DNA of 64,000 nucleotides from Hyperoodon ampullatus (taxonomy: Eukaryota > Chordata > Mammalia > Artiodactyla > Ziphiidae). Within the stretch, counting starts at the first letter, position 1. Every line of letters begins with the position of its first letter. The DNA is taken from NCBI GenBank assembly GCA_949752795.1, contig OX457075.1, positions 4,216,001 through 4,280,000 of the forward strand. The letters are read 5' to 3'. The notes beneath the pieces were generated by a model, which was given only the letters and a program-made list of their open reading frames with translations, ran no database searches and was not told the DNA's origin. This document shows, in pieces, positions 25,216 to 39,100 of the stretch. Both the position numbers and the translations under genes were made by a program.

Positions 25216-25632
25216 CAAGGAATATCACTACATGAAAATCTAAAGATCTGGAGGGCAAAACAGGCAGGGGGAGTCTGGGGAGGAATTGAGTTATAGTTTG
25301 TCCAAAGTGAAGTTCACGAGGAAGCATGTAGGCTGGAATTTAATTACGGCGCTTTGAATGCCAAGCCGAGCTTTGGACTGAATTCTGTTGGCAACAGGGA
25401 ACCACAGAGGCTTGGGCTAGGGGAGTGATGGACCGAGCGAGGCTCGGGGAAGTTAGCCCTGCAAGCAGACTAGGTAGGGAGACGCCCTGGGTGGGATCCA
25501 AGTATAAAGGAGGAATGAGGGGTAAGAAGATGCTAAGCATGACCTTGTGGACACAGCGACATCCCAATTGTTAGTCCAGACTAGGAGCTAGTATTAGGGC
25601 CACTTTTTCCCAGTCCATTTTGCTTTTCTGCT

Positions 25633-25800
25633 CATTAGAAAGAATTCACTCCCAGACCAGTCCACACAAGTATGTTACTTAAGTAATGCTGCTTTCTGCC
25701 TCTCTTAGACTTTCTTAACTACATTAGAAAGAATTCACTCCCAGACCAGTCCACACAAGTATGTTACCTAAGTAATGATGCTTTCTGCCTTAGACTATAA
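25633..25800. repeat. 89-bp tandem duplication
   Basis: Copy one is 25633-25721; copy two starts at 25722 with the same CATTAGAAAGAATTCACTCC. The copies differ at a few bases, and the second lacks a TCTC. Confidence 0.92.
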
Positions 25801-27577
25801 CTACTCTTGAGATGCAACCCATACTCCTGGCTGCTGCCTGACAGTTTTTGTTATCACCCCAGATACAAGCATAAATATGATGCCATTCTTGCTGTTGGGT
25901 AAGTGCCGACTGTTCCTTGGAGCAAACGTGGTCATAGCTGTCTCAAGATCTTGAGAGGCTGTCAAAACTGCTCAGCTTAGAGGTTCTTAGAAGAAAAGTA
26001 GTTTCAACTCACAAAGGAAAGAGACTCTCTAAAGCCCAAGAGCTTGGTTCAGGGGGGAAAACACCAATTTCCCTGAAATGCTAAAGTCCCTGGACCAGTT
26101 CAATAAACGTGGGTCACAGGAATGTAAGTCACAGATTTCCTGACTTCAGCCTGATGGCTTACAAGTTCCCCTGTGAAAGTGGCAGGTTTTGTCTTAGACA
26201 GATGTGCATCTCAGCCATTTCGGAAAAACACTGCTGGAGGACAGCAGGAAGGAAGACCCCGAGCATCTCTGGCCAGAGTTGAGCTGGTTTCACCCCCTCC
26301 TTGCAGGACAAGCTTTTCTTTGGGTAATTGGGTTAATGAAATGAACTGAAGCAGTGAGGGCTCCTTTGATGGAAATGCAAAGTTAAAAGGCCCCAACATT
26401 CCTCTGAGTGAAGTCCTGGAAACCAAAGGCTGCATAAAGACAGGTGCTCAGCAGAGGCCAGTGACTGAGCTCCAGGCAGAGTCCCAGCCCTGCAGGACTG
26501 ATTCATGTGGATGAGGCTAAAACACACTCAAAGCGCAACACATCATTACCTGGTGTGGGTGAGAAAAGTCAGGGTAAACTGTCTGGGACTTGTCGGGGGA
26601 AGGAAATGGGTATAAGGGGAAATTAAGTAGTATTTCTTTACTATCCCCAGCTGGTTCATACTGATAAAACAGATAGATGCTAATAGACCCAAAGAACAAA
26701 AAAGATTCTCAGATAATTGTGCAAATTGTTTTAATGGGTAAAGGCCTAGAGGAACTCAAATGATTGAAACTCTGACCCCCCTGGAGCCCCAATCTTAAGT
26801 CAGGTTGTCAAAAGAGTGTCACAAACTTTGGTTCCACATTTAACTCTGAAAGCCAAAGACCCAAAGTCCCCAGTACTTGGGGTCTTGGGGGAAAGTTTAA
26901 GCTTTTCAAATTCAATTCCCTTTCAAAAATTCTAACCATTAGAAAAATTAATGTCATCGCTGGCACTGAGTCACCACCTACTGGCCACAGAGGAAAGTAC
27001 AAATGTTATAAAATGTCCCCGGTCACACAAGGTTAGGGAAGCAGCCCGACCAAAGGAAGAGACGCGAACGACTGAAACAGGTAGGTTGGGGTAGTAATAA
27101 ACACTCAACAACACTTGTGGTTAGAAAACAGAAAGAAGTCTTAGTCTCCCCCAGGCCACGAGGGACCTAGAGAAGGAAATCAGGACAGACGTAGGAGAAG
27201 GACCCTTGTCTACACTTCACAGGAGACTCCGGGAAATCTCCACTACAATTAGGATGACTGCGACCTCGGAGCCCTGTTTCACGCCCTAATTAATCAACCC
27301 AGGAAGATTGAGAGAAAGGGAAAAGCACTAGAATAGACGCCAGCAGTTTGGATGGTTTTGTCTTTCACACGCTAGGCGGGACATAACTTGATGGCTCTGG
27401 ACCTTTGTTCTCACAACCTTCAAAATGACATATGGCTTCAGGTCTGCTGGTTGGAAAGTGCAGAAGCAGTGAGATCACCATGAACTGGTTTCTTTCTTCC
27501 TGCTTCCACTGGGGCGTGTGTGCACGGCATCACCGCTGGTCCTAGTAACAAGACCCTCAGGACATGAAGGACTGTTA

Positions 27578-29617
27578 ACACTCAACTTTATTAAACATTT
27601 AAACACAGCAGATGCTTCTGCACGTTAAACACATATGGAACCGTATGGAACTGAGCGGCTCAGCAGAGGCGCCCGGCCCCGCCTATGCTAACACACCACC
27701 GGCTGGAGGGGGTGGCCAGGGGTCTGCAGCCCAGGGGTGCCTCCCATGCAAAGGCCTGTGGGTCCCACAGCCCCGGTGCTTTATTTCTCCTTAAGTTCTT
27801 CCCTTGAAATTAGGATGAGCTGCCCTGGAGGGACAGCTGGACTTATAAACCTAAGAATATTCAGGGACCAATATTGGTTGTTTCCTATGACCAAGGAAAC
27901 CCTGAAATCCTCCAGAGACCTCGGGAGAAGCAGCTCCGGTATTCTGGAATCCACAGGCAGAGGCGTCTCCCTTCCATGGCAGGTGTGTATGGGACCTGGG
28001 AATCCAGGACAAATTCTGGAGTGATGGTGTATGAGACACATGTGCTGGTTGTCCACAGCACAACTGACCCCAGAGGAAAACCATAAAGCAACGGTATTCT
28101 GCAGCAAAAACAAGTCCAGGAAGTAGGAAGAGAAGAAAACTAGAACAAAAAAATTGCTGAAGTATCTGGAAACAAGGTTTTAGAGAAAAATTGTAGGGTT
28201 TGGAGAGTATAAGGTCTTCATTTTCCTCCCTGCACGAAGCCGGGTGCAGTATCGCTCCTAAAGGGATAATCTTAAAAACCTGTCTTTTCTATAAATATTT
28301 CAATGGGTAATGGGCATATTAAACTAGAGTAAAAATTCCCTGCTGGGAACACCTGAGGTCTGCCTTCAGTTGCCCGTGTTTCTTAAACCAGGCTACACAG
28401 GATCAACACAGCCCATCTTCCTACAACATCAGTTTTATTCAACGATTCAGGAGATTTTTTTGTCTTAAAACAAAAACCGACTGGTCGATATACATTGTTA
28501 ATACATATATAGTGGAGACTCCGAGGAAATCACTTTCCTGGGCAGCTCCCAGGACTGGCCATGCCCTCAGCGGTCAGCATCCTTTTCACTTAGGGTCACC
28601 ACTGGAAAAGCTGCAGACGGGAAGGTTGGACTGCAGCACCAGGGCGGCGCTGACAGACATGAACAAGGAACCACTGGGTCACAGAGGTGGCACGAGGGGG
28701 CCATCTACACTCCGATACCATGACACACAACCTGCTGCCCTGGGGGTGATGGGATTGGCTTCTCTGAAGCGCTCCTCAGGGAGCAGGAATTCTGTAGAGT
28801 GAAGTGAGTGGAGCCGTTGGGGGGTTAGGGAAAGAGGCATTTCAGGCAACACCCCCTGGAAGAGGGCAGCTCATCCTCGCTGAAGATGCCAGGCCACGTG
28901 CTGGAGGCATGCAGCGGTCAGTATTGGAAAACCGGTCGGAGAGCACCGTAGTCTTTAAGGGAAAATCGGATTCTCCTGGGGTTTCCGAGTCAACAGTGCA
29001 CTCGAATTTAAGAAGTTTCCAGTGCATTTCCAAAAGTACGAATTTTTATGTTTGTATGAAAGCAGATGGGTCAAAAAGAAAGTCACTCAACTCTGTTACT
29101 CCCAGCCGCCCTGCAGGTGGAGCTGGACAGCTCCTCCCGCCTTCCTCACTTCAGTGTGCGGTGCGCACGTGTGCTTCACGCTGCCCCGAGAACAGAGCCT
29201 GCCCCGGCCCTTCCTTGGCTAACGGTCCTTTTCTTCCAAGCTTGCTCTTTCTAATCTTTCTTCCCAGCTTGAAATACAAAAACAGGACTTCCCTGGTGAT
29301 GCGGTGGTTAAGAATCCGCCTGCCGATTCAGGGGACACGGGTTCAAGTGCTGGTCCCAGAAGATCCCACATGACACGGAGCAACTAAGCCCGTGCGCCAC
29401 AACTACTGAGCCTGCACTCTAGAGCCCGCGAGCCACAACTACAGAGCCCGCGTGCCACAACTACTGAAGCCTGCGTGTGCCTAGAGCTCGTGCACCACCA
29501 CAAGAGAAGCCACTGCACTGAGAAGCCAGTGCACTGTAATGAAGAGTAGCCCCTGCTCGCCTCAACTAGAGAAAGCCCGTGCGCAGCAACAAAGACCGAA
29601 CGCAGCCAAAAATAACT

Positions 29618-29648
<31 letters not shown>

Positions 29649-30002
29649 CTAAAGACGTCTTTCCTTGGCTTAAGATAATTAAAGCCAAGCGAGTTAACAA
29701 ATGCTGGTCTCTTCCTGTGGTAACCACGTCACAAGTAGTTACATACGGCATCAAGTACCTCCCCCTGCATCGCACGCCTCTGCTTTGAGAACTGACTTGG
29801 TGCTGCTGGTGCGTGGGTTCTGCGCAGGCCTCCCTGGCGGCCTGGCCCCCCTTCGTTAGCTCCGGGGCACTGAAGCTACGGGAATACAGGAGCAGGTGGT
29901 CCAGAGTGGGCAGTGACCTAGGAGAGGGCTGACAGTTTTTACTTTTAGACACGTAAGCAATGAAAAAGTGTTCGTGGCTGTTCCCTTTGCAGAACTCTCC
30001 CT
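27578..30002 (-). other. AP3M2: AP3M2 3' UTR (end approximate)
   Basis: On the minus strand, poly(A) signals AATAAA occur at 28439-28434, 27785-27780 and 27592-27587, consistent with alternative 3' ends about 1.6 to 2.4 kb after the stop. A CHR-type SINE sits inside (29286-29648), antisense to the transcript. The extent is inferred from signal positions and a remembered long human 3' UTR. Confidence 0.6.
29286..29648 (+). mobile_element. CHR-type SINE, long class
   Basis: Same long form with an A-rich tail. Target duplication not clear. Lies in the presumed AP3M2 3' UTR, antisense to it. Confidence 0.88.
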
Positions 30003-30103
30003 TCAGGTTCGAACTTGGAACTTGCCAGCTTTGGTCATGTATTTTATGCCCTTAAAGGGTTTGTACTTCTCTCCATACATATCCAGACGATTCACTTTGA
30101 GTC
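30003..30103 (-). CDS. AP3M2: AP3M2 last coding exon
   Basis: Encodes [18 protein letters not shown] and ends AGKFQVRT with TGA at 30005-30003. Acceptor CTTCCTTCCAG. Continues into the 3' UTR. Confidence 0.96.
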
Positions 30104-33100
30104 CTGGAAGGAAGGAAGAACAAGACATAAGCATTATTCAAAAGAAGCAGGTAGAAGAACTGTTTAGGTTCGTTTCAACTCAAAGAGATCCGTGGGCTAG
30201 AAAAAGCTGCAACAGTGAACTGGAAAATACCTGCCCTTACTTAGATCACTTAAACGCAGCCGACAGATACTTCACTCTTGGTATACAGGCTGAAAATAAA
30301 ACCCTGCCCCAATGAAACGCTAGCCTATTCGGAGACCTATTCCTGAAGTGGAAAGGGCAGAAAGTTACACGCAGGCTGAAATGAGGGTAAGGGAAAATGA
30401 AGACCGCTCCAGATTTTTCTCAAGTTATGGGGTTGAACATATGAATTAATAATAACAAAATTAACAAATTCATAATCAAATAAAGATATAACTAAATGAA
30501 TAAATTAATGATGAAAAGCGATGAATTAATACATGGTGCTTGCTAAATATTCTCACTATACTAAGAAAGGAACATTTTATACTGTGCAGAGCTTTAAAGT
30601 TTATTAAGTATTTTAAGATGAAAGAGCTTATCATTTAAATGAATTCTAATCACTTAAACTAGACAAGGCCCGTTGGTAAAAAAAAAACAGGAACTTCATA
30701 TAAATCTGAAGTCATCTCCTATCCATCTGAAAGGGTTGGTCTAAGGACTAAATAAGAAAATAGATGAAAAGAGCTTAAACGAGTGCCTGGCACATAGTAA
30801 ACGTCCGCTAAGGGGTAACCTGCGGGGTGTAGACTATAGTCAATGACTCGGATTGGCCCGAGGGTTCCCAATGATAACAGCACCTGTGAAATCTTCTGAA
30901 ACTGGGGGAAAGGAGTTCTTCTTTCAGTCACCAGCTGAGAATGCGGACACATCCCTCTACTGAAAGCCCTGGGACCCCAATCAGCAGGCCCAGCCTCGTC
31001 CTGTGAACGCTTCTGTCTCCGATACCGTTTCCTTCTCACATGTGTCTCAGACGCTTTTATTCACGTCACTTAAGCCAACTTTGAGGTGAGGATTACGGAC
31101 TTTCTCCAGAAATGTGCTAGGAAAGATCTGCCTAAAGATCACGTATCCGGTAACGAAACACAACTCTGCAGACAGGGAGGCTTTGTGATGTCGCTCGCTG
31201 CCTTGGCCACTTGCCCGCCCCACAACCTTGGGCTGGGTGTCACTCACCAGAAATGGCCAGCTGCTGGATCTTAAACTGCAGGTTAATCGTGGGGTTCTCA
31301 TCGGGTTTGGAAGCTCCAGCCTGAAGACTCATGGTCCCCTTCAAACTGGGGAGCTTTTGGGGATTTATTTTTCCTACATCCCAAGACAGCATCTCCAAAG
31401 AAACAGGAAAGAAGTTAACAGTGGAACCTTCATCTGAGGCGCCGGAGCTCAGGGTGTCTGTTCACAGTTTTCCTAGTGGCCTCCAGGGTGTTTCCCAGCA
31501 GAGAATACTATTTGTTACCATAAATTATCTCAGTGTCCTAAACCACGTCCCTCTGATCCATCTCCCCTTGCCACAAGATATAAAGGGATCCTGCAGAGTT
31601 CCTGCTATTTATAACAAGGGCAGCTCAAGCCTCCCACTTACTCTCCTACCTTGGTGACCGGGTCAAACGTGTGCGTGCCCTGAGACGGCGTGAGGCTCAT
31701 GTTCAGGACGCCTCTGGGCATCTGGCTGCTGACCGTCACCCCCTCGATGGTCTTCCCCATAGTCTGCTTAGGGCCCACCGTTATTTCAAAGCGGCCGAGA
31801 GAACTACTGTCCCGGAAGCTGATGTTATGTTTGACATAAACTGGAATCGCCACCAGGCTGGAAAAGAGAGAGACAAAAAGCCCGTGTCATTAATGTACCG
31901 GAAAAATGGCCACACTTCCCTTTTTTTTTGCCCCGCTGGCAGCCTTTCCTCCCTCACCTTACAAAGTAAGCACAGAAAAACCCTCTAGACATCTTTAATT
32001 ATTTTCTTTTTGTAAAGCTAAGATGCTGACTAGTAAGTAAACTAATTCTTCTAATGACTCTTTTTTTTTTTTGCGGTACGCGGGCCTCTCACTGTTGTGG
32101 CCTCTCCCGTTGCGGAGCACAGGCTCCGGACGCGCAGGCTCAGCGGCCATGGCTCACAGGCCCAGCCGCTCTGTGGCATGTGGGATCTTCCCAGACCGGG
32201 GCACGAACCTGTGTCCCCTGCATCGGCAGGCGGACCCTCAACCACTGCGCCACCAGGGAAGCCCTCTAATGACTCTTTGAATGATATCAACAAAACCAAG
32301 GCGCAGACCCTGCAGACTATGAGAAAAAGGCGGGGCAAACAAAAACCACATTTCTGTGTTTTACTTTGTGACATGTGACCAATAATTATTTGTACTTGGG
32401 AGGGTAATATTCATACCTCACGGAGCTTTTACAATTTCTAGAGAGTGCTTTTACCTGACTTTGATCCTTAAAAAACCCTAAGGGGTAGGGTTGTCATCTG
32501 ACAGAAGAGGAAGCACAGAAGCTACAGGATGATACTAAAGTTGTAGCCATCCTTAGCATCTGTGGAGCGCCTCCTACGGCCAGCGCTACTCTAAAGGTTT
32601 TCTCTCTATTAGCTCATTTAATCCTCCCTGTAAGTATGAAGCAGGCACTGCCTCTGTCCTGATGTCATGAATACTGACATCCTCATATGTAAGTGAGGTT
32701 AACTAACTTGCCATGGTCATATATCATAAGCACTACGGGTAGGGCTTAAGTGTGGGCAGTCTGATTCCAGAGCCTCTGCCCTCAGGCGCTCAGACATTTC
32801 CCTAAATTATTCATTCCGAATCCCACAGGAAGGCTTCAGTGGCTGTGAGGTCCCACAGCTCTCTTCAGTCTGCATACCTTCTACTATACACCTTCCCCTA
32901 AAAGCCCTCAGACTCCATAGTAAAGAGAATGTGCAAGACCAAAAAATCACTGGATTTTATGGTTTTTCATAGCACCATTCATGGCTTTTTTGAGTGGAGG
33001 GGACTGAATACAGGTGTTCTCAGATTCCAATCTGAGAAAAGAAAAAGTTCCCATATATATATGTAATATATATAATATATATATATAATATATATAATAA

Positions 33101-36100
33101 CAATATAATATATATTATATATATAATAACAACAATAAAACTTACAGCAGTAAACCTAACGCGCACTTACTTTGTGTGAAGCACTATTTAGAGTCTCTTC
33201 TTTAACCCACGTAACAAGGTACTTTTATGATTTTCAACTTACTTATTACTGCATTACTTATTACTTCAACTTTCTTAGGTAAGAAAACAGACACGGAAAG
33301 GATAAGCAAGTCGCCTGAGGTTACCCAATTAGTTACCCGGAGCCCAGGGAACTCCAGAGCCTGAGTTCTTCATCACCATGGACACTGTTTCCAAATACAC
33401 ACGCACACGCACGCACACGCACGCACACGCACACTCCACCCTGTGGTTCGATGGCTGCTTACTTCTGTGCACTGACGTGGTACGAGAGCAGGCGGAAGTT
33501 GCCGTCGGGCGGGATGAAGGAGAGGATGCGCTCGGACTCCCAGCGCTTGAAGCGGACGCAGGGGTGGAAGCTGACGTCATCCAGCAGCCTGGGGTTCTGG
33601 GTGACAGGCAAGGGAAAGCAACAAGCAGGAATTAAACACCGCACTTCTTTCAGGAAAGTAACTCAGATGCTGTTCTCACTGAAACACACACACACAGATT
33701 CTGTCATTACTTTTAGGAAATTCAAGCCCAACATGAGCTTTGTGGTTGTCCTTGATCACTTCTTCGGGGCCCATCCCCTTCCCACCACTCTGTCATTCCA
33801 GAAGCATCTCATTTCCCAAAAACTAAATCTCTGGCCCAGGATTTTACCATGAAGGAAAGTGTAAGGTCGGGCATCCCGGTCAGCTTGACGCAGGCATCAA
33901 TAACCCCCTGGATCTCGGCAGTGATTGTGGACCCTGAGACAGAATAAGACAGAAGAAGGTAAAATCCTCTCTGTCCCTCGCAACCAACATCCCTCCTCCC
34001 TCCTCCTTCTTTAACTTTCTCTTTTTTCTCCCACCCTATTTCCTCCCTTCCTTCTTCCTCCCCTCCCCCGCTCTTTCTTCTTTCCTTCCGTCCATCCATC
34101 CATCCATCCATCCATTCATCCATCCATCCATCCATCCATCCAAATCATCTACCCAGTCCATCTGTCCTCCTTCTAAACCTTCATCGACTGCATAACAAGC
34201 GCAAGACACTAATGAAGCAGTGGGGATAAAAGATTGGTGAGACAGTTACTAGCCTAACGGAGTCTTCAATCCAGTGCCAGAATCAAACAGAACACCGCTA
34301 CCTTAACCAATGGCTCAGAACACTGAATTCATACCAGAAACTGCTCTCCCTAAGGGCACCAAGGAGCTTTGCCACCAGATGGAATGGATACTTTTGGTCT
34401 TCACCCTGCAGGCTCTCCCCGCTGCAGGGCCCTGTGCCCACTTCCTTCTTTCAAGTGTTCCTTTCTCCTAACCGCTCCTATTTCCTGTTTTTCTAGCTCT
34501 TCTCTCGCGTGCCTTCCGCAGGTTTCTTTGGACATCCTTTACATGTCCACATCTTATCACAGTTCTGAACTTCTCTTTTCTTGAACTTGACACGGTCTCC
34601 TTGGGTTACTTTACCTCCTTCCTAAGGCTTCGATTTCCACTGATGGCCAATTATTTCCTAATCCTTTTTCCAGTTCAGCCTCACTCCTGCCAACGGGACG
34701 GCTCCACCTGCACAGGACTGAGGCACTTCAAGCTCCACGTGTCAAAAAGCGAGTCCCTTATCTTCAGTCCTGGATCTGCAACTTCGCTTTTCCTTTAGCT
34801 TCATGATAAAACCATCTATCCTGTTGCCTAAGCCAGAAACACAGATGCGTCCTTGATGACTTCCGCCCCCTTGGCGTCCATATCCCGCCAATGCTCCATC
34901 CCCTCTTTCCGTGACTTCTCCACTCCTCTCCATCCTCACTACTATCACGGAATCTGTACCTTGGCCTGGACTCCACCACAGCCTCCTGCCTCCCTGCCCC
35001 CAGACTCCCCCCAACTCCACGCCACACTGCACGCAGCAGCCAGTTGGACAGTTCTCAACAACAAACCTTGCCAAATTACTCCCAGCTTAAAACTCTTCAA
35101 TTGCTCCAAATGGTCCTCCTTAAAATGGCATACAAGATTCTTCACCATCTGGCCACCTAGAGCTTTTTGGGTTTGGTATTTTTACTTTTTTATTAAGATC
35201 AAACTTGGAGTAAAACGCAAACATCTTAGATGTCCAGCCCAGGGCTTCCCTGGTGGCTCAGGGGTTAAGAATCCGCCTGCTGATACAGGGGACACGGGTT
35301 CGAGCCCTGGTCCTGGAAGATCCCACATGCTGTGGAGCAACTAAGCCCGTGCGCCACAACTACCGAGCCTGTGCTCTAGAGCCTGCGAGCCACAACTACT
35401 GACCCCACGTGCCATAACTACTGAAGCCCACGTGACTAGAGCCCATGTTCCGCAACAAGAGAAGCCACTGCAATGAGAAGCCCGCGCACCGCAACAAAGA
35501 GTAGCCCTGCTCACTGCAACCAGAGAAAGGCCACACACAGCAACGAAGACCCAACACAGCCAAAAATTAAAAAAAAAAAATGTCCAGCCCAATGAATTTT
35601 TAAATATGTTCACACCTATGCAGATACCACCCGCGTCAATTTGTGGACCCTCACGGCATCCCTGCACACTCCTGTTGCCCATCCCAGTTCACCCAAGTCC
35701 CTAAAATCCTGACTTTTATTACCTTAGATTAAGCTGCACGTTTTCAAACGTCATATAAATGTATATGATCTTACGCATCTGACTTTGCTGCTCAATACCA
35801 TGAGATTCATTCATGCTGTCAGGTGTACCTGCCGTTCTTTTTCTTTACTGTAGAGTATTCCATGGTGTGATCATATCGAAATTTCTTTATCTTTTGTATT
35901 ACTGATGGACATTTGGGTCCTTTCCAGCTTGGGGCTAATATGAAAAGCTGCTGTGCCTACTTCGTTTTAAAGCCCCATCACTTACTTTTCTTTTTTGAAC
36001 ACCTCTCAATCCAATCACACTACTTTATTTCCCCACAATATTTTACTCATCTTATAGTGTTTGCACTGCTTTGCTCCCAAATCCACGTAGGTGTTACTAA

Positions 36101-39100
36101 CTCCCTACTCATTCTCCTGACAAAGCGTTGGTTAGCTTTACAATTTGCCCTGGGTGGGAGGGGACCTCTCTTATGCTCCATCTTTTTCCCTTTCTCTCTC
36201 CCTCGCTAGACTTTCATGAAGCTTCCTGCAGCCACAGACCCTGTCTTAGTCACCATCACATGCCCATGATCCGGCACTCAGGTACAGCACCACTGGTTCT
36301 CCGTAAGCACTTTCTGGATGACTGAGTTCACTGATGTGAAGAGAACTTTCTCTAAATTTCTAAGCTCCAAGGACTTGTAGTCACATCAACCTATCCCAAT
36401 GGATAGAAAAGAAGGTTCTCTGAATTTTAGTGATTACAACTGTAGTTCTGCCATGAGAATTGAGAGTCAAATACTTCCAAAAGGAAATCTGATCAACAGG
36501 AGATCAGGTTGTTACTTTTCTTTTTCACTCAAGAGGATAAAACCAGTGAAAGTGTAAGCTGAGCACTGGTCTGCATCACGTTTTTCTTATTGCTTTTCTT
36601 TCAGCTTTGTTGAGGTATAATCAACAAATAAAAAGTGTATATATTTAAGGTGTACGACTTGATCCATCACCTCACACAGTTAGTTGGGTTTTCTTGGTGG
36701 TGAGGGCCCGTAAGCCCTGCACTCTTAGCAAATTTCAAGTAGAGTATACACATGTGAGGTGATGAAGGGAATCCTTTCACAGTGTATATGTATATCAAAT
36801 CACCATAATGTACATGCTAAGTATCTTACAGTTTTGTCAATTACAGGTTTTTTGTCAGTTACACCTCAATAACACTGAAAAAAAAAAGTACTCAACTGTA
36901 GTCACTGTGCCATATACTAAATCTCCAGAACTTTTTCATCTGTGTAAGTGAAACTTTGTACCCTTTCACCAACATCTCCCCACTTCCCTCTCCCCCAGTC
37001 CCTGGTAACCACCATTCTAGTCTCTGCTTCCATGAGGTTGACTACTGCAGATTCCACATATAAGTGAGATCATGCGATATTTGCCTTTCTATGCCTGGCT
37101 TATTTCACTTAGCATCATGTCCTCCAGGTCCATCCACGTTGTCACAAACGGCAGGATTTCCTTCATTTTATGGCTGAATAACATTCCTGTGTGTGAGTCT
37201 ATCTCACATCTTCTTTATCCATTCATCCATCAACATCACTTAGCTTGTTTCCGTATCTTGCCTATTGTGAATAATGCTGCAGTGAACACAGGGGTGCAGA
37301 TTATCTCTTTAAGACACTAATGTCACTTCCTTTGGATCTATACTCAGAAGTGGGATTGCTGGATCATAAGGGAGTTTTAATTTTTTGAGGCACCTCCGTA
37401 CTGTTTCCATAGTGGCTGCATCAACTTACATCCCCCCCAGCAATGTACAGGGTTCCCTTTTCTCCACAACATTGTCAACACGTGTCATCTTTTGTCTTTT
37501 TTTTTTTTTTTTTTTTGCGGTATGCGGGCCTCTCACTGTTGTGGCCTCTCCCGTTGCGGAGCACAGGCTCCGGATGCGCAGGCTCAGCGGCCATGGCTCA
37601 CGGGCCCAGCCGCTCCGCGGCATATGGGATCCTCCCGGACCGGGGCACGAACCCGTATCCCCTGCATCGGCAGGCGGACTCTCAACCACTGCGCCACCAG
37701 GGAGGCCCCATCTTTTGTCTTTTTGATGTGAGGTGTGAGGTGGTATCTCACTGTGGTTTTGACTTGCTTTTCCCTGATGGCTGGTGACACTGAACACCTT
37801 TTCATATGCCTGTTGGTCATTCGTATGTCTTTTTTTGAAATATGTCTCTTCAGATCCTTTGCGCCCACTTTTTTGTTAGATTATCTGGGTTTTTTTGCTA
37901 TTAAATTGTATGAGTTCCTCGTGTATTCTGGATATTAACCCCTTATCAGATACATGGTTTTCAGATATTTTCTCTCATTTGTAGGTTGTCTTTTCCACTC
38001 TGTTGATTGGTTCCTTTGTTGTACAGAAGCTTTTTAGCTTGATGCAATCCCATCTATCTATTTTTCCTTTTGTTGCCTTTGCTTTTAGTGTCATATCCAA
38101 AAAATCACTGCCCAGACCAGTGTGAAGAAGCTTCTTCCCTATGTTTTCTGCTAGTAGTTTTATGGTTCCAGATCTTATGTTTAGGTCTTGTATCCATTTT
38201 GTATGTGGTGTGAGATAAGGGTAACTTTATTCTTCGACATGTGAATATCCAGTTTTCCCAACACCACTTACTGCAGAGACTAGCCTTTCCCCATTGCACG
38301 TTCTTGGCACTCTTGTTGAAGTCCAGCTGGCTGTAAACACATGGATTTATTGCTGAGCTATCTATGCTGTTTCACTGGGATACATGTCTGTTTTTATGAC
38401 ACTACCATACACTTTGGTTTCTGTAGTTTTGTAATATATTTTGAAATATACAATTGTGAAGCTTCCAGCTTTGTTCTTGCTCAAGACTGCTTTGGCTATT
38501 TGAGGTCTTCTGTGGTTCCATATGAATTTTAGGATTGTTTTTTCTATTTCTATAAAGAATGCCATTGAGATATTTCTGTGGATAGCATTTGGGATTTTGA
38601 TGGGGATAGACTGCTTTGGGTATTACGAACATCTTAACAATATTAATTCTTCCAATCCATGAACAAAGCATGTCTTTCCATTTATCTGCTCTTCTTCAAT
38701 TTCCTTGATCAGTGCTTTGTAATTTTCAGTGTATAAGTCTCTTCGGTTAAGTTTATTCCTAAGTATTTTATTCTTTTTGTTGTTATTGTAAATGGGATTG
38801 TTTTCTTAGTTCCCTTTTTGGATAGTTCATTGTCTGTGTATAGAAACACCACTGATTTTTGCATGTTGATTTCGTATCCTGCAACTTTATTGAATTTATT
38901 AGTTCTAACAGTGTTTGGTTGGAGTCTTTAGAAGTTTCTATATGTATGATCATGTCATCTACATCATAACACTTCAGTCCAGTCCTAATACACAATGCTT
39001 GACACAAAATAGCCACTAAGTTAAAATGAATGACCTTGAATGGGGGGTAATTCTGGTACTAGCTAGCACTATCTAAAAGGGGCCTCTTTCTATTGTCATA

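Larger units (their letters stand above)
24560..27575. other. Intergenic space between PLAT and AP3M2 3' ends
   Basis: About 3 kb separating two convergent genes. It includes an antisense L1 3' end (25045-25215), L2-like stretches (about 24700-24900 and 25330-25560) and an 89-bp tandem duplication (25633-25800). No exon recognised. Confidence 0.75.
31858..33462 (-). other. AP3M2: AP3M2 intron between coding exons 5 and 6
   Basis: Carries a SINE in minus orientation (32064-32264), MIR-like stretches (about 32540-32790 and 33165-33330), a (TA)n palindrome-rich tract (33053-33122) and a short (ACGC)n/(AC)n run (33397-33433). Confidence 0.75.

Noticed and set aside
38362..38671. Minus-strand protein fragments resembling a reverse transcriptase protein
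   Set aside because: They are remnants of L1 ORF2 in a broken, nested element, not a gene.
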